A program made the translations under genes and the position numbers. A stretch of 64,000 nucleotides of DNA from Tamarix chinensis (taxonomy: Eukaryota > Streptophyta > Magnoliopsida > Caryophyllales > Tamaricaceae): contig CM060177.1 in assembly GCA_030549775.1 (NCBI GenBank), positions 95,662,236-95,726,235 of the forward strand, read 5' to 3'. The notes below the pieces were generated by a model, which had not been told where the DNA came from, made no database searches, and worked only from the letters and a program-made list of their open reading frames with translations. Shown in pieces: positions 49,132-60,638 of the stretch (position 1 is its first letter; every line of letters starts with the position of its first letter).

Positions 49132-49423
49132 TCATTTGTTGGAAGTGTCAGAGTCATCAAGTAACTCACCATATGGATTCCTTCTTCTAAACACATTAAT
49201 GATCTGAGCATCCCACCTAAACTGTAAGTTAGGCCTCTCAAAAGTTAAGCATTCATATGGAAGAAGAAGGAGATCCCACATCTCCTTAGCCTTCTTCCAC
49301 AAATCTTGGAGGTCATATAGGTGTTGATGGAATTTTTTCTCACTATCCACTGAATCTTCCATCATTCACATAATCAAGTTCTCAACAAAATCCATGATGA
49401 ATCTCATGTTAAGCAAATCAGTG
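49132..49423 (-). pseudogene. 3' part of an exon-like reading frame split by the copia element
   Basis: On the minus strand a frame from about 49421 reads TDLLNMRFIMDFVENLIM, one TGA, then MMEDSVDSEKKFHQHLYDLQ and on through RWDAQIINVFRRRNPYGELL to a TAA at 49132-49134. The composition (balanced, with a charged, Trp/Phe-containing C-terminus) looks truly coding, unlike the surrounding repeats. I do not recognise the family. The 5' part lies across the copia element at 55778-55837. Besides the insertion it carries one apparent 1-bp frame loss near the insertion site and the TGA (complement of 49366-49368). Sequence to about 48950 may be its 3' UTR. It could be a host gene fragment or one captured by a transposon. 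Confidence 0.5.
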
Positions 49424-49428
49424 CTTCT

Positions 49429-50264
49429 TGTTAAAATAGATTGTAATATGATTGTTTAATTTGTCTTTAGAGTTATGATTAGTATTAATTACTAATTATT
49501 TAGTTTGGTTTGAATTTTAATTAATATTAGCTACTAATTTTTTGTAATTCACTTGATAAGCTTGTATTGATTAGTAATATCTAATTAATAATTCTTTTCA
49601 AACTAAGTCATTTATGTAACTTTACTACAAGACAAAAATTACTTCTATTTTACTAAAGTTACAGGTAGATGAAAAAATTTGATTGAGAGTTTGAAAGGTT
49701 CTCTAATGTGTGGATGCCAATAAACCAATGCACGCCTTATTTTATTTCTTATTGCGCAAGTAATTTCAAAAGATAAGCACTATTATAGTTGTCTTATAAA
49801 GAACGCGACTATTTATAAGGACTTGATTGTTACACCATACAATGTATTCCTTCGTGTAAATACAGAGGCTATAAATAGTCATTGTCATAGGCCAAAAAAT
49901 GACAACATTGTATAATTATATGTTGAATAAAAAATATTTCTCCCTACCATTTCAATTCTAATATCCTTAGTTGAGTAATATCATAAAGTTGAGTTTAACG
50001 GATTCCTATTAGATTAAAGTGCTACTTGTGATAGGAACAAAAATATATTTTATATTGGGGCAACAAATGTGTCTTAAGAAGACATCGTGAATTCAGTGAG
50101 TTCAAATAAAATTAATTTTGTTTTTCAATTTTCGACTTCTTTTATTATTTTGACAATTAAGGTATGCTAATTATTATTATTATTATACTTTTATTACTAT
50201 TATTATTTGTTAATAATAATTTTTTATTATTATTTTAATGCCATTTCTAACTACATTTCCAACA
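49429..50264 (+). repeat. 5' LTR of the copia element
   Basis: 836 bp. A 'ctataaata' TATA-like word is at about 49869. The sequence just after the LTR (AATATTAAGA) is not a readable primer site. It could be a TGGTATCAGAGC-type site altered mainly by transitions, but that is speculative. Confidence 0.9.
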
Positions 50265-50390
50265 ATATTAAGAAAAATTTATTATTTATATTTTTTTTGT
50301 AATATAGAAAGTTAGTATTTATTTGATAAATAATTATACTCCATCTTTTTCTACTACTTTCTTATTTTTCAAACTATTTTCGTAATAGAA

Positions 50391-51182
50391 ATGGCTTCAT
50401 CTATAAATATTGTTGCAAATACTAAAAATATTGTGTGTGTTGGAGAAAAAATGCCTAAGTTTAGTGGGTCAAGTTTGAAATGTTGGCAACTGAAAATGTT
50501 GTTCTATCTAACTACATTAAATCTGACAAAGTGTCTAAATGAAAACCCTCCTATGCTTAAGAAAAATGATACTAATGTAGTCAAAGTTGTTGCAATCGAT
50601 GCATGGAATCATATTAATTTTTATGCAAAAACTATATTCTTAATGGACTGGAAGACACATTATATAATGTGTATTCTAGTAGTAAAAAGGCAAAGGAACT
50701 ATGGGATTCATTGGATATCAAATATAAGATGAAGGACACCGACATTAAGAAATTTATTATCGGTCATTTTCTTCATTATAAAATGGTGGATAAAAAGCCA
50801 GTAATGTCCCAAGTGGAAGAGATTAAGGTTATCATTCATGACATTCATGCTGAGGGTATGTCTTTGAGTGAGTCCATTTAGGTGTCAATGGTAATTGAAA
50901 AATTACCACCATCTTGGAAAGATTTTAAGAACTACCTCAAGCATAAGTGTAAGAAAATGAAACTTGAGGATCTCATTGTCCATCAAAGAATCGAGGAAGA
51001 TAATCACAAGTCCAGAGGCTCAAATCCAATGGCATTAAAAGCCAATGTGGTGGAAAACGAATAAAAAAATAGTAATAAAATGAAGCACATCGAAGATGGT
51101 TATAATGCACGATCTAATGTCCAAGAAGTTCAAGGTAAAGTGATATTAATATGGCAATCAGGGACACTATGTAGAGGATTAT
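50391..51182 (+). pseudogene. gag: copia gag relic
   Basis: It starts MASSINIVANTKNIV at 50391 and contains a MPKFSGSSLKCWQLKML block. After a frameshift near 50.66 kb it continues in a second frame (SKKAKELWDSLDIKYKMKDT, then VSMVIEKLPPSWKDFKNYLK), interrupted by a TAG at 50879-50881 and a TAA at 51062-51064. This is the UBN2-type gag of plant copia elements. The zinc knuckle CX2CX4HX4C falls at 51141-51182, but the three Cys codons read TGA, TAT and TAT; only GNQGHYVED around the His remains. Non-functional. Confidence 0.85.
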
Positions 51183-51269
51183 CTTAATCTGAAAAAGTCT
51201 AAGAAGAGAAATACTCAAGCAAATGTTACAAAGATAGAAAAGTTATCTAAAGATCTTGATGTTGTCAAT

Positions 51270-54240
51270 CTATTTGTAGTAGTGTCATAATGCTACCTTA
51301 TTGGAAATGCTAAGGAATGGTGGGTAGACACTATAGCCATTTGTCACATTTGTGGTAACAACTGTATGTTTTTTTAGTAGCAATCTGTTAAAGGTGGTGA
51401 AGAACAACTCTTCATGGGATATCCTTCATATTATAAGGTCATCGGCCGTGGAATGGTGATATTGAAGTTGACAAAGGAGAAGAATTTTACCTTGAATGAT
51501 GTGCTTTGCATACCAGATATTTGAAAGAATTTACTTTTAGGATCCTTACTAAGAAGGAATGTTTTAAGTTAATCTTTGTATCCAATCAATTTATACTCAT
51601 TAAGAATTAGATCTTTGTAGAAAAGGGATATCTTAGTGATGGGCTCTTTAAGATGAATTTAATGAGTATTGTACCAAATGTTAATAATAATAAAAGTGTT
51701 TCTTCCTCTTCTTATATGCTTGAGTTATTTAATATTTGGCATGAACAATTAGGACATGTTAATTATGATACCATTCATAGGTTAAATAATTTATAGTGTT
51801 TACCTAAATGTGAATTTGATCATAATCATAAATGTGAAATATGTGTTGATGAAAAAATGGCAAGAAAACCCTTTCATTTTGTTGAAAGGAGCATAGAACA
51901 TTTAGATTTAATTCACACCGATGTGTGTGATTTAAAGTTTGTGCAAATTAGAGGTGGTAAAAATATTTTATTACTTTTATAGATGATTACACATGTTACT
52001 GCTATGTATATTTGCTACGAAGCAAAGATGAAGCAATTGAATTATTTAAACACTTCAAAGTGGAAGTTGAAAATCAACTTGGTAGAAAGATTAATAGTAT
52101 AAGAAGCGATAGAGGAAGTGAATACAAATACCCTTTTGAACAATTTTGTTCAGAACATGTTATTATTCACTAAACTACTGCTCCATATATGCCTCAGTCT
52201 AATGGAATTACAGAACACAAGAATAGAACCTTAAAGGACATAATAGATGTCGTATTGATTAGTTTTAGTCTATCATAAAACTTGTGGGGAGGAGCCCTAT
52301 TATATGCAAATTATATTGTCAACAAGATGCCTCATTAGAAAGCCCACAATATTCCATATGAGTTATGGAAAGGTCACAAGGCTAACTTTAAATAGTTAAA
52401 ATTGTGGGGGTATTTAGCTAAAGTAGAAGTTTCTAAGCTAAAGAGAGTTAAGTTAGGACCAACATCAATTGATTGTGTATTCACTGGTTATGCACATAAC
52501 AATAGCACATATACTTTCCTTGTTCACAAATCATAGGTTCCTAACATTGATGTCAACACCATTATATAATCAAGAGATTCTATATTTTTTGAAAAAAAAA
52601 TTCCCTACAAAATAAATAGAGAATCAGTTTCACAAAAGAGGCCAATAGATTCTATTAGTAATGGGAATAAAGAGGTTAATCCAGATGAACCTCAACGAAG
52701 TAAAAAAGCTCTTAATCATGTGGACCCAATTATCTAACACATTTGTTAGAAAATGAGCTTCAAAAAGTTAATGAAGCAATGTATTCTCCTTAATCTACTT
52801 ATTAGAAAGAATCAATAAATAATGAAATTGAATCCATCATGCAAAACCACACGTGGAAAGTGGTGGACTTGCCTCCTAGGAATAAACCCTTAGGATGTAA
52901 GTGGATCTTTAAGAAGAAAATCAAGGCTAATGGTTCAATTAACAAATACAAGGCAAGGATTTTAGTTAAAGGATACAAGAAAAAAGGAAGATGTTGAATT
53001 TTTGACACATATTCACTAGTCACAAAAATTACATCTATACATATGCTATTGAAAATAGAAGTTGTAAAGGGTATAGAAGTACATCAAATGGATATAAAAT
53101 CAACATTATTGAATGGTGAACTAGAGGGAGAGATCTATATGGAATAACCTAAGGAGTTCATTACTCTTGGTCAAGAGAGAAAGGTTTTTTGACTTGTTAA
53201 ATGCCTATATGGATAAAAATAGGCACCTAAGCAATAACATGAGAAATTTGACGGTGTAATACTATCAAATGGATTCAGAATAAATGAGTCTGAAAAATGT
53301 GTTTATGTCAAAGATACTCATAAAGGCTATGTTATTGTGTGTCCATATGTAGATGGTATGCTCATAATTGGCAGTAATAATAATATTATTAACACTACCA
53401 AAGAGATTCTCACTAGGAGTTTTGATATTAAAGATATGGTCTTGCAGATGTTATATTAGGACTTAATATTTTTAGAACATCTAACGGATTAATATTGTCT
53501 CCGTCTCACTATGCTGAGAAAATACTTGATGGGTTCAAAGAGTACAATATTAAACTAGCTAAGACACCATTAGAGGTGAGTATTCATTTGATTAAAAATA
53601 TGGGTGCTAGTATTCCACCATTGGAATATTCATGTATAATAGCCAGTATAATGTATCTCATGAACTGCACACAGCCAAATATTACTAATGTAGTTAAGAG
53701 TTTGAGTCACTATACTAAGGACCCTATTAGGGAAATTTGGAAGGAAATCATTCAAGTTCTAAGATATATAAAGCACACTAAGAACTTTAGATTTCACTAC
53801 AAGAGATATCCAATAGTGATAGAAGGCTACACTTATGTGAATTGTATATCTGATTCCAGGGACGCTAAGTCTACTAGTGGATATATATTCACTCTTGGAA
53901 GTGGTGCAATATCTTGGAGATCATTGAAACACACATGTATCACGAGGTTAAATATGGAGTATGAATTTATTTCTTTAGATAAAGCTAGGGAAGAATCTAA
54001 ATAGCTTAGAGACTTCCTAGATGATATCCCATGTTGGGAAAAACCTGTGTCACCCATATGTATCTATTATGATAGCTAATATGGATTTGGTAGGGCACTA
54101 AGTAAGATCTATAATGGTAAGTCTAGACACATTCGTCGTAGGAATAATAGCATTAGGAGGTTGCTTTCTAGTGGAATTATCTCAATTGACTATGTGAGGT
54201 TAAAGGATAATATTACAAATTCTCTTACAAAAGCATAAAC
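51270..54240 (+). pseudogene. pol: copia pol relic: protease, integrase, RT, RNase H
   Basis: Protease: EWWVDTIAICHICG from about 51315, with DTI where DTG/DSG is expected. Integrase: WHEQLGHVNYDT at 51737, then Asp in HTDVCD (51920), Asp in IRSDRGSEY (52108) and Glu in NGITEHKNRTL (52213); the last two are 35 codons apart. RT: NEIESIMQNHTWKVVDLPPR from 52821, YKARILVKGYKKKG, then YVDGML at 53346, so the second catalytic Asp of YVDD is Gly. The longest open piece, 53495-54004, spans the RT connection and RNase H (KSTSGYIFTLGSGAISW, then EYEFISL); the DANW-type Asp position reads YVNC. The tail has GKSRHIRRR. At least a dozen stops or shifts. The host would gain no activity from this copy. Confidence 0.92.
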
Positions 54241-54897
54241 TAGAGAGCAAGTAGAAAATTCATCGAGGGGAATGGGTCAAAAGCCTATGAATATATAGAG
54301 TCGTCATAGTGTCAACCCAACCTATGTGACCAGATATCCCAAGATCCATGTTCAATGGGACAACTGAACTGTAGATGACTTGGTGTTGCATTGAGGAACC
54401 TATTTCTATCTACCCATTCTTGTGATGAAACAATGCAAATTAGAAGATAAGGTTAAGTTATGCTTTTAATGATCCTTATAACATGATGTGTTCAATTAGG
54501 GTATCTAAGGATACAATAATTAAGAGATCACCTATGTGAGTGGGAAGGGGCCACTTTTATGAGAATCTGTAAGACTAAATTCTCTAATACACTCATGGAA
54601 CTAGGAGGTATTCATGGCTGATATAATCACAAACATGAGAACTAACTATGCTCAAAGAAAAATGTGTGTTTTCTATTGTCTCAATTTACACTAGAAGATT
54701 TATTGTTCAAGGTAAACTTGCCTAATGATTAGCTAGTAAATCCAATAGAAATTCACTATAGAAAATTCAAAGTCTCAAGGGATGAACACATTCCAAGAAA
54801 GATATTATTATCATGTGAAATGGTAATGTGAGAGATAGTGATATCAATATGATTTTTTCATGCCTAAAAGGCTTATGACACAACATATTACAATCTT

Positions 54898-54906
54898 GTG
54901 GGGGAA
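54898..54906 (+). other. Polypurine tract of the copia element
   Basis: GTGGGGGAA directly abuts the TG of the 3' LTR, the usual plus-strand priming site. Confidence 0.85.
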
Positions 54907-55772
54907 TGTTAAAATAGATTGTAATATGATTATTTAATTTGTCTTTAGGAATTATGATTAGTATTAATTACTAATTATTTTTTTGTTTGGAAATTTTGGA
55001 ATTTTAGTTAGTACTAGTTACTAATTATTTTAATTCACTTGATTAGCTTGTATTGATTAGTAAAATCTAATTAATAATTTTTTTCAAACTAAGTTATTTA
55101 CGTAACTTTAATGCAAGACCAAAGTTACTTATGGTTTACTAAAGTTACACATGGAGGCAAAACTTTGATTGAGAGAAGGTTTTCTGATGTGTGGATGTAA
55201 ATAAACCAATATACACCTTATTTTATTTCTAATTGGCTCAAGTAATTTCAAAACACAAGCACTACTATAGTCATCCTATAAGGAACACAACTACTTGTAA
55301 GGACATGATTGTTACACCATATGACGTATTCCTGCATGCGAATACATAGGCTATAAATATTCATTGTTGTAAGCCGAAAAATGACAACTTAGAATAATTA
55401 TCCATTGAATAATATATATATCTAACATTTCTATTCTAATATCCCTAGTTGAGTACTATTATAAAGTTGAGTTCGACGGAGTCCTATTAACTTGAAGTAC
55501 TGCTTTTTATAGAAATGACAATATGTTATATCTTGAGAGATAACTGTTTACAACCTTACGTATCATATAAGGGAGAAAATTTATCTTAAGGGCAGATCGT
55601 GAATTTGGTAGGCTCTGATAAAATTAATTTCAATATTTAATTTTCGACTTCTATTATTATTTTAACAATTAAGGTACGCCAATTATTATTACTGTACAAC
55701 TATTATTATTATATTATTGGTTAATAATAATTTATTATTTTTTAATATCATTTCTATACTATATTTCCAACA
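54907..55772 (+). repeat. 3' LTR of the copia element
   Basis: 866 bp, colinear with the 5' LTR from TGTTAAAATAGATTGTAATA to TTTCCAACA. It has about 30 bp more, mostly around 55.5 kb ('gagataactgtttacaacct'). Confidence 0.92.
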
Positions 55773-55777
55773 CTTCT

Positions 55778-55837
55778 TTGCTAAAGTGCAACTTGGATTT
55801 AATGGTGCGAACGGTTTGTGTATGACAAAGGTAATAG
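55778..55837 (-). pseudogene. 5' part of the split exon-like frame, with splice acceptor
   Basis: The minus strand reads TTCCTTCCTTCAATAG and then YYLCHTQTVRTIKSKLHFSK up to the target duplication. The pyrimidine-rich tract ending in AG (complement of 55838-55839) is a plausible 3' splice site, so this would be the start of an exon continuing at 49423. No upstream exon could be identified further right. Confidence 0.42.
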
Positions 55838-56013
55838 CTATTGAAGGAAGGAATTACTCATGTGGATAGTAATTGAATAGAATGGAGAAATTACTCATGT
55901 GCACTTGTCACACGGTGTAGGACGGTGCGATATGTTACATTGTATCATTTGCCGTAGAATACATTACGATCTCCCATGAACATTCTCATTGAATTATGAA
56001 TGAAAAGCCTCTT

Positions 56014-56263
56014 GGAGCATCCGCAACGAAGGAGCAAAAAAATCAATATATCTTTTAAAATTATTTTAATGTAATTAAATTTTATTTTATATTTTAAATG
56101 TTTAAATGGAGTACAATTTTAGTGTAATATGGCTGGTAAAATTTTTGCTTTGGCGCAACAAATCGCGCCTGCTTTTTTTATTGAATTTCTTGCTCCATTG
56201 TTGTGGCATATCACGCCGAAGCAACGGACGCAACAAAATTTTTGCGCCGTTGCTGTGGAAGAC
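56014..56263. mobile_element. Possible PIF/Harbinger-like MITE
   Basis: The left end GGAGCATCCGCAACG is typical of plant MITEs of this kind; the complement of the right end reads GTCTTCCACAGCAACG. CTT flanks both sides (56011-56013 and 56264-56266). GC-rich inner words (gcaacaaa, gcgcc) recur in both orientations and produce overlapping frames on both strands that are not genes. Confidence 0.4.
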
Positions 56264-56266
56264 CTT

Positions 56267-57539
56267 ATTGTTACTTTTCACAAAATTGCATGCATTACTA
56301 TTTTTTATCACTATGTTACTACCCTCTCTCTCATAATATACGAGATATAAGATTCTGAATTTTATTTCGGAACATAATGTGTCATATAATTAAATTATGA
56401 AGTTTGAAGTTCACCCTTTCTTTCTTCCTCCTTTTGAAGTATTAAAAAATATAGGGGTATATTGGGAATAGTTTACTAAAAATTATAGATTTTTTTCTAG
56501 AAAACATTAAAAAAAAAACTTAATATTGCCTATGAAACAAATGAAGTATGACTTATCAAACAAGAATCAAAGACGCCTCTAATTTGGTACGTGGTAACAC
56601 TGAAGAAAATGTTTTGCATACCACAATCATTTATGAAGAGTTTGAGGAGTTAATAGGATGTGTACTCAATGATGTGTGATGGACGGACTTGAAGGTAAGT
56701 AGTAGAAAATTTTCAAGCATCATAATATTTGGTGTAGAAAATTTTAAATGATTTTATTTAATTACCATATTTTAAGATTTATTTATAATGTAGTACCATC
56801 CTATCTTATTTTTACTTTTAAATTACTAGAATGGTTAAAAAAATTTAAAACCTGCAAAATTTTCTAAGATGAAATAGAGATTTATGAATATTTTTTTCCA
56901 CATTTTTCAGATTTTTCTATTTCTTTTTTAATTTCATAAAGGTTTTGATAGTGTTTATTGTTAAAAAAATCTAGAATATTCCAAAGAAAGCTAAAAGAAA
57001 ATATTGAAAATGTTTAGAATTTTCTAATTCATATTTCAATTTTTTTTAAAAAAATTACCATATTTGTAATATGAAATTAAAAATGTTGATAAGGTGGTAC
57101 TAAAGTAAAATTAAATAGAACTTTTGAAACATATGTTACTTAGGTGTAATTAGAGAAAACATCATGGTACATGAGTGGAATTTACCTAAAGTAATATATA
57201 AAGCAACAAAAGATTTCTATATTTGTTTTATGGAGTCAAAAGGTCATTGGTACCCAAGGACACTTATTAAGTTTACTAAAATTAGGAGGGAAAACATAAC
57301 ATTTAATGTCATCAATAAAATTGTGTGTTTGCAATTAATTCACTAGTTATATTATTTTAGATAATAAATTTATATTTTAACACGTGCCCTAAGGCACCCG
57401 TTAACTATGTTATCTTATTTAAAACCCTTAATTATTGCCCTAAGAATTTAAAAATATAAGAAGTTAGTTATGATGAATATATAATATATATAATGAGTAA
57501 TAAATTTTTTTATTACTATAATATTAATAAACTCAACTA
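56267..57539. other. AT-rich, no confident gene
   Basis: A GAAG-GTAAGT splice-donor-like site lies at about 56692-56700 after a short frame (from about 56603) with one stop. A near-palindrome AACACGTGCCCTAAGGCACC at 57380-57399 resembles a MITE end, but no partner was found. Confidence 0.3.
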
Positions 57540-57880
57540 GAGATATATAACAATATATAGATAATGTGAGAATAAAACTTCTTACTCTCATTGATATGTA
57601 TGGGTTTTGTCTTTATACAATTCACCATATATATCCTATCTATATATAACATCCATACTTAACACATTCATTATAAGAAGGAGTCAGATAATATGAAAAG
57701 AGGTGGACAATACTTAAAGTTGAAATATTACAATCATAATAAAATAAAAAAAGCTATTACAAATGATGGAAAAGATGGGAGTATTAAACATATGATTTAA
57801 TGAAATACCAATTCATAATGTGTACATCCCCAATAAGTAAATAGGATATTTATAATAATCCCTTTGGATTTACATCTTCT
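57540..57880 (+). repeat. Dispersed repeat H, copy 2
   Basis: Colinear with 6830-7160 in the same orientation: 'gataatatgaaaagaggtgga', 'gggagtattaaaca', 'gtaaataggatatttataata'. Confidence 0.55.
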
Positions 57881-58059
57881 GATTTTTACAACACTTCCCT
57901 TAAAAGTACATCTCTAAAATAATGCCTCAATTAAAACATTGCAAATAAAAACAAGTGGGGGTAAAACCATGGTTAATGAAAAAAGTATAATTATCACCCT
58001 TCAATTTAGTATGTCTCCTCCATATGTCATATTATATATGATTCTGTTTATATATACAA

Positions 58060-58825
58060 GCACACTTTAATCTTGGTTACATTAATATCTACTACACCTC
58101 TATAAAAATTTTACCCTTTAAAGTGTCCAAGCATAATCCAAAAAAACTAGAGAATTGATTAAAGGAGTGCATGAGTGTTAAGACAGAACACCCTCAATAA
58201 AAAGAAGTAGATCATCTACGAGCATAAGATTCACTAATTTGATCTTTTTACACTTGGGGTGGGATTTAAAGCTCTTATTAGACCACAATCTCATTAAGGT
58301 GTGAATCTTATGATAATAACAAATAAGTAGGACGAAAGGGGGTCTCCTTGGTGTGCACCTTTTGTTGCTTTAAAAGGCTCTAGAAGGATCCCATTGAAAT
58401 TTAGAGAGTAAATTATTATATTAATGAGTGTCATGATGAGAGAGACAAAGTGAGGAGGAAATTTAATGGCATAAGCATATCCTCCAAAAATTCCTTGCTC
58501 ACAATATCATAAGCCTTTTTTATATCGATATTGATCATAAAACGAGGTGAGAGATATATTACTTATAACCTTTAACTAGTTATATGGACAAAATTATGTT
58601 TCCACTTATTATTCTTCTTTAGATGAAGTTTGATTAGTTGCCTTCTATTATAGAGTTAATAATATGTTATAGTCAATAGGTAAGCACTTTCGCAATTATT
58701 TTGTAGACATTTGCATAAGCAAGAGGGAAAAAGTTTTAGGCTTATCACCATTTAGCACCTTAGGTATAATGTTCAAAGTGGTAACATTTAAGTTCTAAGG
58801 AATTTTCTCTATGAGGAAAAGGGAT
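58060..58825 (-). pseudogene. LINE (L1-type) reverse transcriptase relic
   Basis: The minus strand reads, in order, LAYANVYKIIAKVLTYRL (LINE 'YK..sKvLanRLk' block), a RMINSIIEGN-like block, INIDIKKAYDIVSKEFLEDM (catalytic motif A region with Asp), KGAHQGDPLSSYLLL (motif B, family 'G.RQGDPLSP'), and HPKCKKIKLVNLMLVDDLLL (motif C, FADD replaced by LVDD). The blocks sit in several frames with stops between. The endonuclease and C-terminus are not present. It abuts copy F at 58831, so it probably is older sequence in which F landed or which F truncated. Inactive. Confidence 0.8.
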
Positions 58826-58830
58826 ATAAT

Positions 58831-59081
58831 TGTAATACCTCATTTTTTTAAAACCATAATTATTATATTAGTACTTATGTGTATTTATATATAGTAATTA
58901 TTGTAGGATACTGTATGTTGAATGTGTTTTTACTATGTAAAAGTAATATAGAAAATTATATTATAATTAAATTATGTTAAAAATTGGTTGAATCTCTAGC
59001 TATTTACCTTAAACCAAACTTTAACCTTATTGTGAACCTTAAGATTTTTTTTAACGGATTTACCCTACATTGTTGACCCAA
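58831..59081 (-). mobile_element. TGTAACACC family copy F, left part
   Basis: Starts TGTAATACCTCATTTTT, the complement of the end of copy C. It then runs AT-rich to the CACTA target duplication caa (59079-59081). Confidence 0.5.
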
Positions 59082-59269
59082 CACTACAACAAAGTGTTAC
59101 ATTAACCACTGGAACATTCATGGATAATAATAAAAAAATCTTGTGGCTAAAATATTTTACCACAAAAATTTTAAGCACATCTTCTATGGCATATAAGCCT
59201 GTGAAGAAAATGTTAGCTATAGAAAAAGTGATTTGGTAGTTTCAATTGATGAAATTAGTCATAATTAAT

Positions 59270-59455
59270 TGGTGACTCATATCTCGATAGTCACAAGTAG
59301 TCTTATGGCACATGTATCCATATCTAAGAATAATCACATGACACATGCTATGATAGTGATGAGTATTCTATAGCACACCTATTGATGGCCATGAGTAGTC
59401 CCGTAGCACACACATCGATAGTCACAAGTAGTTCCGTGTTGCATGTATCAATAAT
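59270..59455. repeat. Short tandem array inside the CACTA element
   Basis: About five units of 36-40 bp built on 'atagtcacaagtagtcttatggcacatgtatcg'-like sequence. It is followed by (AAT)n and (ATT)n runs at 59447-59541. Confidence 0.65.
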
Positions 59456-59720
59456 AATAATAATAATAATAACTATGAGTACTCTTATGAAACATATCAA
59501 TATTTATTATTATTATTATTATTATTGTTATTATTATTAACCACCCCATCATACCAATGACACTAAACTAAGAAGTTCTTCAACAATTAACTTCGCTTAA
59601 TGAATGTGCATTTTGTTTGTATAAATAGTTGTATCAAACCTTTTAATCCATCTTAATTATACATTACTTATATTAGGTATTTGATATATACATATACATA
59701 AATACATACATACATATAAA

Positions 59721-59731
59721 CATATACATAA

Positions 59732-59786
<55 letters not shown>

Positions 59787-59813
59787 TATGTATGTATTTA
59801 TGTATGTATGTAT
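59721..59813. repeat. Microsatellite hairpin
   Basis: ATACATAAATACATACATA on the left, (TA)n in the centre and a TATGTATGTATTTATGTATG right arm form a long near-perfect palindrome. Confidence 0.85.
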
Positions 59814-60289
59814 ATTTAAATGATCACACATTTGACCGATAGTTAAAATAAATAATTTTTTAGATAAGTATAATAGCAGTATGTTGATATGTATATTTAT
59901 ACGTCTTTGTGTGTGTATATATTATTTACTATTCAATAATTTATTTAAACACTTAATTTAGGACACAAACTAATAATCATTTAATTTTAATGTTTATTCA
60001 AATTAGTAAAAGCCGAAAGATAGAAAATGTACTATAATTTTTTTGATGGCCTAGTTAATTCTTAATATGGTATTTACTTCGGCATATTAACATTTAAATT
60101 ATATATATAGTAGTATATAATTTTTATTTACATTTAAAATATAATATAAATTAATAATTATTTAATTATACTATTTTTTCAAAATAATCTAAATTATACA
60201 TTTAAAAAAACTTGATAAAATTAATTCAAATTATGGTCATTTTATTTATTTATAACAAAAAAACTATTAATTTTTGCCACATAATTTTT

Positions 60290-60630
60290 TTTGTACGGAA
60301 TCTAAGGTGAGTTAGCCACAGTAATATATTTTTGTTGCAAAGTCATGGTGAGTAAGCTACATAAATATCTTTTCATAACAAATGTTTGGTAAATTAGTCA
60401 CAAAAATATCTTTTTATAGCAATTTTGTGGCAATTCAGCTACAAACATATCTTTCTATAACAAATTTATGACAAGTTCATTACAAAAATATCTTTTCATG
60501 AAAAATTAGCCATAGAAATATCTTTCTTCTATAAAGTACTAGAAATTTAGACACGAAAAATGTCTTTATGTGACCAATTGGTGGCAAGTTAGCGATGAAA
60601 AAATCTTTCTATAGACAATTCATGATGAGT
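60290..60630. repeat. CACTA subterminal array, left of the gypsy insertion
   Basis: About eight units of roughly 42-46 bp with 'ggcaagttagccacaaaaatat' and 'ctttctatagcaaatt' type words. The array resumes at 62205-62530, so the gypsy LTR landed within it. Confidence 0.75.
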
Positions 60631-60638
60631 TAGCTAGT

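Larger units (their letters stand above)
49429..55772 (+). mobile_element. Ty1/copia LTR retrotransposon, complete but inactive
   Basis: Two LTRs in direct orientation (49429-50264 and 54907-55772) begin TGTTAAAATAGATTGTAATA and end TTTCCAACA. A perfect 5-bp target duplication CTTCT flanks the element (49424-49428 and 55773-55777). A polypurine tract GTGGGGGAA precedes the 3' LTR. Between them lies a gag-pol region in copia order (protease, integrase, RT, RNase H). LTRs differ at many positions, including indels, so the insertion is old. It lies within an exon-like frame on the other strand. Confidence 0.95.

Noticed and set aside
56102..56350. Overlapping frames of about 70 codons on both strands.
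   Set aside because: They lie in or beside a MITE-like element with internal inverted words, which gives mirrored frames by chance.
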